From CAWJMN01 sp963844055 (GTDB taxonomy: Bacteria > Planctomycetota > Planctomycetia > Pirellulales > Pirellulaceae), in contig CAWJMN010000001.1 in assembly GCA_963844055.1 (NCBI GenBank), positions 3,782,001-3,846,000 of the forward strand: a stretch of 64,000 nt of DNA, in the 5' to 3' direction. This document shows, in pieces, positions 9,115 through 16,169 of this stretch. Position 1 is the first letter of the stretch. Each line of letters opens with the position of its first letter. The translations under genes and the position numbers were made by a program. The notes below the pieces were generated by a model that had not been told where the DNA came from, did not search any database, and worked only from the letters and a program-made list of their open reading frames with translations.

Positions 9115-10460
9115 TTTGTTACCCTTGCCTCTCCCAGGACCACAACAGCGCCTGCCACACTCCCCTTAGGAATGTCGACTTCTATTACTAGCCGTTTGGC
9201 ATCGGCTAAGGGAAAGGCGAGAAGCTGAGGGGCTCCCTTTTTGCCTGCCACCAGCGATTGATGCCAGACCTCTTTCCCATCCAGCAGGATACGAACATCC
9301 GCTACGGCATGTGAGTCGCTGCAATCGGCAAGCGCCACCTCACCACGAAACCATCGCAAGTCGGCTGGAAGTCGTGCCGAAATCCGTCCCGACTGCAAAA
9401 CGACAAGGCCCGTTCGGTATTCTTTCCCCTGAACCTTCCACTGCCTTGCCGTAACCGAATCAAACCGCTGGGGAGCAAGCAACTTTTCATAGAGCGGCGC
9501 CAGTGCCTTGGGTTGCAGGTCAAACTCTTTGGCAGTCACTTCCAACGGCAAGCTCTCACCACCGAGCTCCAGCATGTTCACCGAGGAGAAATCAAGCTTT
9601 CGGACCGAAAAAATAGGCAGCGAGACCTGGGCACTGGAAACCGTGGTTATCGCCAAACTGCTGGGCTTATCTCCATTTGCAAGACTGAGTGCTAACGATT
9701 GCACGGCCAATCGACTTCCTGCAACATCGTAAAGCCAACACTTGGGCCGTTCGTCACGTAGCTTCCCTTGAAAGAAGAGCACCCCTTCAATCTTTTCTCG
9801 TTTTACAGCGATTTTCTCACCTTCAAATTCAAACTGAACTTGCTCAGCATCCATCTGCAAGACGCGGCCCTCTAAAACATCCAAAGAGACAACGGCCGGC
9901 GCTGCCGCGACTTCATCTTCATCCTTCTCTTCTTCCGCTTCCTTCACGGTTGTCTTGCGAATGATGAGCACATCGCTGGTGAACTCACCTTCGACGATTT
10001 GCTTCCACTGCGCCGCGACCGAATCATCTTGCGCACGCAGGCGAATGGAGCGCACTCCCTTGGCCGCTACGGTGAGCGAAGTTCCAGACAGCAATTGCAA
10101 GTCCGCCTGGCCCCCCTTGATTTGCAGGTCATTGGAAACCACCAGCGAACCGTCTGTCAAACTGACCCAAACTCGTGGCCGCACAGGGCGAGACGCCCCA
10201 CGAACCTCCAAATCCATCAGATCGACAACGGGAAGCGTAACCGTCTGCTCACCCGAAGCAATTTTGACTTCGGTCGGCGAAATCGCGACGAGGTCTCCTT
10301 CAATGCGTTGCCCGGTAAGCTGGGTGGCAACTACTTTATCGGCCGCTTGGGCGACCGTACCGAGAATTAGCCAAACACACGCAGCACAAACCCATGTCCG
10401 CACGACCACACTTAGGCCAACTCCTTTGACGTTCCAATTCCATTGCTGCATCTTCTTCAT
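9111..10460 (-). CDS. secreted NPCBM-domain protein
   Basis: 449 residues from ATG 10460, chosen because AGGGG lies just upstream; an earlier in-frame start at 10502 adds 14 residues without a site. A signal peptide (about 12-39, ending near GTVAQAA) is followed by a beta-rich N-terminal half and, from about residue 310, a beta-sandwich like the NPCBM/NEW2 carbohydrate-binding module (RFDSVTARQWKV to the end, with the repeated pattern of a jelly-roll strand set). NPCBM modules bind glycans or act as accessory domains. The role here is unknown; being coupled to the HtrA genes suggests a shared envelope or extracellular function. Confidence 0.72.
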   Translation of the reverse strand: MKKMQQWNWNVKGVGLSVVVRTWVCAACVWLILGTVAQAADKVVATQLTGQRIEGDLVAISPTEVKIASGEQTVTLPVVDLMDLEVRGASRPVRPRVWVSLTDGSLVVSNDLQIKGGQADLQLLSGTSLTVAAKGVRSIRLRAQDDSVAAQWKQIVEGEFTSDVLIIRKTTVKEAEEEKDEDEVAAAPAVVSLDVLEGRVLQMDAEQVQFEFEGEKIAVKREKIEGVLFFQGKLRDERPKCWLYDVAGSRLAVQSLALSLANGDKPSSLAITTVSSAQVSLPIFSVRKLDFSSVNMLELGGESLPLEVTAKEFDLQPKALAPLYEKLLAPQRFDSVTARQWKVQGKEYRTGLVVLQSGRISARLPADLRWFRGEVALADCSDSHAVADVRILLDGKEVWHQSLVAGKKGAPQLLAFPLADAKRLVIEVDIPKGSVAGAVVVLGEARVTK

Positions 10461-10502
10461 ACGGTCCCCTTCGCCATCCTTCACAATCCCCTGCCCATCC
10501 AA

Positions 10503-11567
10503 TTACTTAACACCATCTTGAGCAAGCCGCTTAAAGTACTCCTCGATGGTCTCTCGGAAGTGCGAAGGTAGCTCACGACCAATCTGCTGCAACACTTCTT
10601 GTCGTTCCTTGGGTGGCAGGTTTCCCCAGCCATCCTTCTTACCGATGTTCTTTGGATCCACTTCCCCCGGGGCCTTCATATCTGGCGCCATGCTTTTATC
10701 TGCAGGCGTTGTTGAGCCTTTGGAAGGTGGGCCCATTTTGCCCGCCCCCTGCTTCTGTTGTTGCTTCTTTAGTTCGTCTTCCATCTTCTCAATCATCTTT
10801 TCCAGCTTCGTGACCACAAGCTCCTCTTGCTCACGAACTTGCTTGCCAGCACGTCCCAGATCTAGCCGTCGCCGCACATCATCCATGAGCCGCGAAATCT
10901 CATCGAGGCTGTCCTCTTCCAAGGGGCTAATATCGGTCTCAATCAGCCGTGCCAGCGTTGCATACCGACGAGGAATCGCCGCCTCGTTCTGCAGTAGTTG
11001 CCGCATGGCTGCCACGCACTCTTCCTTCTTCAGCAACGTGTGGCTGGTAAGCCCACGCAAGTAAAGCAGAAGTGCGGGATCGACGACGTCGCTTGTGGTC
11101 AAACCTGTCAAGCGTTCAGCGGACTCATCCGCCATCCGCTGGTAGGCAAAGGTCCGCGCCAGCAATAGCTGAAAGTTTTGCCGAATCCCCGCTGGCAGCT
11201 TCTCGTCTTCTAGGGGCGATATCGATGGCATTACGCCCATAGGCTGTACTGCATAGTTCAACAGCGGAGCAAGTCCCTCGCTCCCCATCACAATCGCCTG
11301 ACAATACCGATCCAGCATCTCTTCTGCAGGAAACGGAGTCTCAAACAACTCGGCAGCCTTTTGCTGCACTTCACTACTTGCCCCTAGGGCAACCAAAGCT
11401 TTTTGAACGTCGGCCTTTACTTGAATGGCCGTCGGCTGCGACCAATTGGCCGCAGGCGCCACCTTCGCATCAGCAGCACTAGCACTTACGGAAACGAGTG
11501 ATCCTCCCGCTAAGGCAACGGCAAGGATCAAGCAATTGGATTTCTTCAACATGTTCCATCGGTTCAT
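10503..11567 (-). CDS. secreted helical protein, planctomycetal, function unknown
   Basis: 354 residues from ATG 11567, which has GAGGAAAA upstream. The signal peptide spans about 8-33 (SVSASAADA). The body is almost wholly alpha-helical with TPR-like spacing in the middle (FAYQRMADESAERLTG, LYLRGLTSHTLLKKEEC) and a Lys/Glu/Gln-rich coiled coil (about 225-265), followed by a Pro/Lys/Met-rich flexible stretch and a last amphipathic helix (PSHFRETIEEYFKRLA). I cannot assign a family. It lies 42 bp before the NPCBM gene and 59 bp after the coiled-coil repeat gene, so it is very likely part of the same operon and works in the periplasm or membrane space. Confidence 0.82.
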   Translation of the reverse strand: MNRWNMLKKSNCLILAVALAGGSLVSVSASAADAKVAPAANWSQPTAIQVKADVQKALVALGASSEVQQKAAELFETPFPAEEMLDRYCQAIVMGSEGLAPLLNYAVQPMGVMPSISPLEDEKLPAGIRQNFQLLLARTFAYQRMADESAERLTGLTTSDVVDPALLLYLRGLTSHTLLKKEECVAAMRQLLQNEAAIPRRYATLARLIETDISPLEEDSLDEISRLMDDVRRRLDLGRAGKQVREQEELVVTKLEKMIEKMEDELKKQQQKQGAGKMGPPSKGSTTPADKSMAPDMKAPGEVDPKNIGKKDGWGNLPPKERQEVLQQIGRELPSHFRETIEEYFKRLAQDGVK

Positions 11568-11626
11568 GGCATTTTCCTCTTTGTCCAACTGCATCCAGCC
11601 CAGAATCCGACCACGTTAACCACCGA

Positions 11627-12115
11627 CTACTTATTCTTCTCTTGCACAACATCCTTCGTAATCCGAAAGATCTCCTGCTGTTTGGCGGCAAGCTGCTGCA
11701 ATGCCGTTCGCAATTCATCCGTTTCCGCCAAACCAATTTTATCCTCATCATCTGCCAAAAGCCGGGCGTAACGAGTAGTTCGCTTGTTCACCCGTTCCTG
11801 CAACGACTTAATCATCTTGAGTTCAGCGATCTTGCTTACTAAAGGGGGCTCTTGCTGCTGCTGTTGTTGTTGCCCCTCTTGTTGCTCTGACTTAGCCTGG
11901 GCCTTGCGCTGTTCTAAATCCTGCTGCGCCTTCTGCACCGCATCAATCAGCTCTTCCAATGTCGCAATCACATCCTCTTCCAGCCCGATGGTCACTTCAT
12001 CAATCTTGGCATCTCCCAAGCGATACGACACTTGTTGCATGTCATCGCGCATCTGTTCGACCGAAGCGGGAAACGCAACGCTGGACCCCTCTTCCAACAT
12101 AAGCGTGAGCGCCTT
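11627..12115 (-). pseudogene. C-terminal coiled-coil part of the frameshifted KPGET-repeat protein
   Basis: About 162 residues in the -1 frame relative to the preceding gene portion. The frame begins at the AAA run at 12114-12116 and continues ALTLMLEEGSSVAF into a long helical segment with a Gln-rich stretch (QQEGQQQQQQQEPP) and ends QEKNK. It reads smoothly onto KIVTEAQ of the upstream frame if one extra A is present, giving EAQKALTLM. The later part has regular Leu/Ile heptads (ERVNKRTTRYARLLADDED). No ribosome-binding site supports an independent start at ATG 12100. I therefore take it as the C-terminus of one protein of about 620 residues. Confidence 0.78.
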
Positions 12116-13488
12116 TGCGCCTCCGTCACAATCTTTCCTTCGGCAATCCCTAGCTTCGAGGCCTGCTCAAGGAATTCTGCACTGCGATTCTCGGAAGCCA
12201 CGGTATCTAGTCGACGGGTCGATTCATACACGCGAAGTTGCATCTCTAGCATCTTGCGAAAGCGAGCTTCGAGCTGAGCCAGGGCCCGCTCCACTTCTTC
12301 TTCACGCATTTGACGTAGGATCTTTTCCAGTTCCGCCTTGGCCTTTTCCAACTCTTCTTTGGCTGCCAACTGGTCCTCAATGGATTCCTTCCGTTTGGCC
12401 TGCTCCAGCTTCAGCTGAGCATCCCGCATTTTTTCTTCGGCCTTTTCCAGCCGCTTCCGGGCTGGGTTATCTTCTTCAGACCCTTCGGGTGCGGGCTGCA
12501 TCGGAGTCTCGCCGGGTTTCGTCTCGCCGGGTTTCGTCTCGCCGGGTTTCGTCTCGCCGGGTTTCGTCTCGCCGGGTTTCGTCTCGCCGGGTTTCGTCTC
12601 GCCGGGTTTCGTCTCGCCGGGTTTCGTCTCGCCGGGTTTCGTCTCGCCGGGTTTCGTCTCGCCGGGTTTCGTCTCGCCGGGTTTCGTCTCGCCGGGTTTC
12701 GTCTCGCCGGGTTTCGTCTCGCCGGGTTTCGTCTCGCCGGGTTTCGTCTCGCCGGGTTTCGTCTCGGTCTCCGGCTTCTTCTCTTCAGCCCCTGGCTTAT
12801 CTCCCGACATCGGGTCCTTTTCGCCATCGGACGAGCCGTCATCGCCAGGCTTCTTCGCTTCTTCCGTTTCGCGAATCTTGACGGCTAACTTCTCCGTGCG
12901 ATTGGCCAGATCCTTCTGTTCCTCGGCCAGGCGTTTTGTCTCAGCCCCCGATTGTGTCTGCCCTAGCGCGGATTTTTGCAACCGTAACAGACGCTCCACC
13001 TCTTTGATATACTCGCGCACTCGCTCTTGTTCGTTCTTCAGTCGCTCGGAACGGTCTTCACTCTGCAGCAATACCAGCAAGGACTCTAAATCTCCTTTGA
13101 CTGTATTTTGTCCATCGAGAGCGCGTTTAAGCTGCTTGTTGGTCAGTAACTGCGTAACCTTCTCTAACCCCGACTTCGTCAACTTCTCCTTGGACTGTTC
13201 GACGGCTCGCTTGAGCAGGGCCGCCCTGCGTGGGTTGGTCGTTTCTTCCAGTGCAGCCAATTTAAACAGAAGCTCTTCTAGACGGGCATAGCGATCCGAA
13301 ATGCGAGATTGTTCCACCGCCAGTTCATCTGCCGACGAAAGCGTCTTGCTGCTGCTTCCCATCGGCTTAGCTGCCGGCAATTCCGCTTCCTGGGCACAAA
13401 CGCGAGCGGTACTAGCGCAAACTCCAAGAAGTAGCAGCGCACAACTTGCCCCTAGTGCCAAGTTTCCAAGTCCTAATCGCTTTGCCAT
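11992..13488 (-). CDS. secreted coiled-coil protein with 17 KPGET repeats (frameshifted gene)
   Basis: 498 residues as read, but the last 40 or so (after KIVTEAQ) are out of frame. Signal peptide about 8-32. A helical N-terminal region (about 50-220) with strong heptads is followed by an acidic/Lys-rich stretch, 17 perfect KPGET pentapeptides, and then a second long charged coiled coil (KRLEKAEEKMRDAQLKLEQ and on). The Pro/Gly repeat probably forms an extended spacer between two coiled coils, like a periplasm- or wall-spanning rod. The true C-terminus is at 11627-12115. It lies between a DUF4175-like membrane protein and a secreted helical protein in the MoxR/VWA operon; function unknown. Confidence 0.85.
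   Translation of the reverse strand: MAKRLGLGNLALGASCALLLLGVCASTARVCAQEAELPAAKPMGSSSKTLSSADELAVEQSRISDRYARLEELLFKLAALEETTNPRRAALLKRAVEQSKEKLTKSGLEKVTQLLTNKQLKRALDGQNTVKGDLESLLVLLQSEDRSERLKNEQERVREYIKEVERLLRLQKSALGQTQSGAETKRLAEEQKDLANRTEKLAVKIRETEEAKKPGDDGSSDGEKDPMSGDKPGAEEKKPETETKPGETKPGETKPGETKPGETKPGETKPGETKPGETKPGETKPGETKPGETKPGETKPGETKPGETKPGETKPGETKPGETKPGETPMQPAPEGSEEDNPARKRLEKAEEKMRDAQLKLEQAKRKESIEDQLAAKEELEKAKAELEKILRQMREEEVERALAQLEARFRKMLEMQLRVYESTRRLDTVASENRSAEFLEQASKLGIAEGKIVTEAQRRSRLCWKRGPALRFPLRSNRCAMTCNKCRIAWEMPRLMK
12511..12765 (-). repeat. 17 identical tandem copies of a 15-bp unit (KPGET coding)
   Basis: The plus-strand unit GCCGGGTTTCGTCTC repeats exactly 17 times (255 bp) without a single substitution, and encodes KPGET on the minus strand. 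Because the unit is a multiple of three and contains no stop in any frame, it also keeps other frames open. Perfect identity suggests very recent expansion or ongoing homogenisation by slippage or recombination, so copy number probably varies between strains. Confidence 0.97.
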
Positions 13489-13556
13489 GTGCCACTTCTC
13501 CTACCAGCCAACGCTTAATGCAATCCTGCCGAAAACCCACCTCACACAAACTCGAA

Positions 13557-15731
13557 CTACTTCAAATCTTCCACCGCTTGCCGCTTGCGTTCTTTTTGGG
13601 TGCGATCTGTTAGCACGCGTTGATCATCAAGCAAGCCACGCACCAAATCGAGCACTTCGTTAAACGTCTCCAAATCCAACATCTTTTGCAAAACTGCTTC
13701 CAGTGCGGCAATGGTCTGCACAGAGTCATCCAGCACTTCCATCGCCTCGGTACGAAGCTTTTCACGTGCCTCTTTGTCTTGAGGTGGAGTCTCTCGCAGG
13801 CGAGTTTCTAATGCCGCCAGCTTTTGATCGAGCTTCGCAAACTCCTTCTCGACAATGCTGGCGAGTGGAATCGAAATTTGGTCTCGCAGACGCTGGCGTT
13901 TATCTTCCGTGTCAACGCGGTTGTTGATCAACTCTTCGCAAATCTCACCAAAACCATCCGACACTCCGCGTACTTCCTGCGAGGATTTTTGGCTCTGCTG
14001 AATCGCGCGCTGAACTCGCAATAGCCGCAACTCTGCCGTCCGCTCAGCAAGCTGCTCCGGCGTTAACCCCGCGTCTGCGGAACCATCTCCGCCCGGCTCA
14101 CCGGACCTTGCTTTAGCGGGGTCAGTCTCGCCTAAACTGGCGCCGACACGTACCAAAGAGTCCCGCAACTGATTCATCTCTTCCAAGACCACTTCAAACC
14201 GTCGTCGCAAACCAAGCTCACGCAATTCGAGTTGCTTGAGCAACTCTTCAGGTGTTACGACAGTCAGTTGCACACGGTCATTCACTCCGACATGCGCCAC
14301 GCCGTCCAAATCGTGCTTATCTGTGGCCTTGATCGTTAGCTGCAAAGTCTCTTGGGGGTGCAATTCCTGGGTACCCGCTTGGCGGAGCTGACGAAAATCG
14401 ATGCTCTCGCTAACTTCACCACGTTGCCCCAGCGGCAACTTAAACTCGCGCAAATTCCCCTCGCCCTGCTCCAAGTCGAGCCAGGCCGCCAGCGTTCCGT
14501 AGTCATCCGTGATCTTCCCCGTCAGTGGAAGAATTACGTCCGGCGTTACACTGGAACCAATCCCCTTCAGTCGCACATCAATTTGCGGCGGACGATCTTC
14601 TACCCCCGTCAAAAAGACTCGCATCGGCTTCGCCGAGGGAACGCCATCAATATCCTCAAGCTTCACCTGAATCGCCAAATCCCCTTGCAGCTTGGGGACG
14701 ACAAAGGAGAGTTCTTCCTTGTTGCTGTCTTGCGGCAAAAGCTCTGTCACGATTTCCCCAGGTGCTGAACTGGCCGGAGCACCACTCTCGCCCGTTGCAA
14801 CCGAATTCGTTTTGGTAGCATCTCCACCTGATACAGAATGCGAAATCCAAGCCCGCTTTAGTGGCTTACTGGATCGAAAGCGTAGCGTCACTTCGGTACC
14901 AAAGGGGAGAAAAGTACCAGCAGGCAAATACGGCTGATCCACCGCAGGCAAATAGTTCGACGTTGCCTCGTCGACCAAATAGGCAGGATACTTCAGATCC
15001 ATCGTTGTAGAGACGACGGCCGGAGAGTCCACCACTTCAATTCGCAAACCTTTCACACGATAGTCGCGCCCCACCACATCAAACGTAAGTGAGTTCAATA
15101 GACCTGCCAAAGGTTGACCATCAAACACGAACTGCCGATTTCCATCCCGGTCGCGATAATTGCTTAGCGTGGCCGTTCCTCGCTCACGCCCATTTCCATC
15201 AGGCAGTTGATCCGTTGTGTAATGCAGAAAACATTTAGTAGGCAGCACTTCAGCCCGCGGCGCACCAAAGGCAGTCACACGAAGCACCAATCGCGCCCCC
15301 TTGGCAACCTTCACTTGACCATTAACAAACAACGCTTCTTGACGCTGCTCTTCACCGGTCTCGCTTAGCGTTACAACTTCTACGCCTTGCACCTCAAGCA
15401 GGCTGCTGCGTGGCCAAGCAATATTGCTCAGGCCGTATACGCGCCCCAATCCTTGACGCAGAAATTCCGGCGACGCGTATCCCGTAGAAACGATGGTGCT
15501 AAGTAGGGCGATTGCCAATAGCACCTTTCCAAATAGTCTGCCTTGATGAAAGACCTTGCTCAGCCGAACTTCCGAAAGCGACCGCTCTGCCTTCATTACG
15601 GCGGTCACCAACATCTCCGGCCGCATGTCGGGGGGCAACTCTCGTTTTCCCGCCAACTCGATGGTTGTTACAAGGCTGTCCCCAAAGCCAGCAAACTGCC
15701 GTTCCAGCAGTAGGGCCATGCTCCGATCCGC
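13557..15731 (-). CDS. large DUF4175-like protein, main part (frameshifted gene)
   Basis: About 724 residues in this frame, continuing the N-terminal membrane part at 15499-16017 after a +1 shift near 15720-15734. It starts ADRSMALLLERQFAGFGDS, includes a TM segment (KVLLAIALLSTIVSTGYA), then a long beta-rich extracytoplasmic region with several Ig-like repeats (about 100-470), and ends in a long coiled coil (from about 500). The layout of N-terminal TM helices, ErrF-type motif, beta domains and coiled coil resembles the planctomycetal/alphaproteobacterial DUF4175-type membrane proteins found beside VWA genes. Biochemical role unknown. It is followed 68 bp later by the KPGET coiled-coil gene. 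Confidence 0.8.
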   Translation of the reverse strand, partial: ADRSMALLLERQFAGFGDSLVTTIELAGKRELPPDMRPEMLVTAVMKAERSLSEVRLSKVFHQGRLFGKVLLAIALLSTIVSTGYASPEFLRQGLGRVYGLSNIAWPRSSLLEVQGVEVVTLSETGEEQRQEALFVNGQVKVAKGARLVLRVTAFGAPRAEVLPTKCFLHYTTDQLPDGNGRERGTATLSNYRDRDGNRQFVFDGQPLAGLLNSLTFDVVGRDYRVKGLRIEVVDSPAVVSTTMDLKYPAYLVDEATSNYLPAVDQPYLPAGTFLPFGTEVTLRFRSSKPLKRAWISHSVSGGDATKTNSVATGESGAPASSAPGEIVTELLPQDSNKEELSFVVPKLQGDLAIQVKLEDIDGVPSAKPMRVFLTGVEDRPPQIDVRLKGIGSSVTPDVILPLTGKITDDYGTLAAWLDLEQGEGNLREFKLPLGQRGEVSESIDFRQLRQAGTQELHPQETLQLTIKATDKHDLDGVAHVGVNDRVQLTVVTPEELLKQLELRELGLRRRFEVVLEEMNQLRDSLVRVGASLGETDPAKARSGEPGGDGSADAGLTPEQLAERTAELRLLRVQRAIQQSQKSSQEVRGVSDGFGEICEELINNRVDTEDKRQRLRDQISIPLASIVEKEFAKLDQKLAALETRLRETPPQDKEAREKLRTEAMEVLDDSVQTIAALEAVLQKMLDLETFNEVLDLVRGLLDDQRVLTDRTQKERKRQAVEDLK

Positions 15732-16017
15732 TCAGCGGTACCAACAGGCGTGAAAGGATCGTGCGATACGAAAGCCATGCCGCGCCAGCACCTACAACAA
15801 CCAGTGCCAGCGTCCGCGCCCAAACGGGCATTTCATCAGAACCAGCCAAAACGGGGAGGTAGTCAATTGCCAAGATGGCCCAAAAGGTCAGCACCAACCA
15901 GATCAACAGTTGGGCAAGCCCGTCCGCGATCAAATAAAGTCGAATGCGCCAACGCAGGGACGCAAGCATCCCTTGTAGCGAATTCGGAATCGATATTTGC
16001 GGCGTGATGCTTGCCAT
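15499..16017 (-). pseudogene. N-terminal membrane part of the frameshifted DUF4175-like protein
   Basis: Starts at ATG 16017. The first 95 or so residues contain two TM helices (IADGLAQLLIWLVLTFWAIL and TLALVVVGAGAAWLSY) followed by RTILSRLLVPLS. Beyond that the frame turns into low-complexity, Arg/Gly/Ala-rich sequence that looks untranslated, while the +1 frame continues with ADRSMALLLERQF, a good join. The reading frame changes in the CCGCTGAGCGG context around 15729-15740. The 152-bp gap before this gene (16018-16169) is the largest inside the operon and could hold an internal promoter. Confidence 0.78.
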
Positions 16018-16169
16018 TACTAACCCCTAGAGGGCTCCCACTCCATTATAGACGACTACCGCTAATTATAACCCCTTCTTTCGAGGACCGTCCAACTTAG
16101 TTTCCCCAATAGATTAAGACCCTTTGGGAAGCGATTTGGATCGCCTGAATCTGGGGAATCACCCCATTT

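Noticed and set aside
12511..12765. Tandem repeat as a possible CRISPR array
   Set aside because: Units are directly abutting 15-mers with no spacers, and they lie inside a coding sequence.
12411..12842. A second minus-strand frame encoding ARRNP repeats
   Set aside because: Same repeat artefact; opposite and neighbouring frames stay open because the unit is a multiple of three.
11784..12881. A long plus-strand open frame across the repeat encoding a run of RRVSS units
   Set aside because: It is a shadow of the 15-bp repeat, which has no stop in any frame, and has no ribosome-binding site; the KPGET frame fits a signal peptide and coiled-coil gene.
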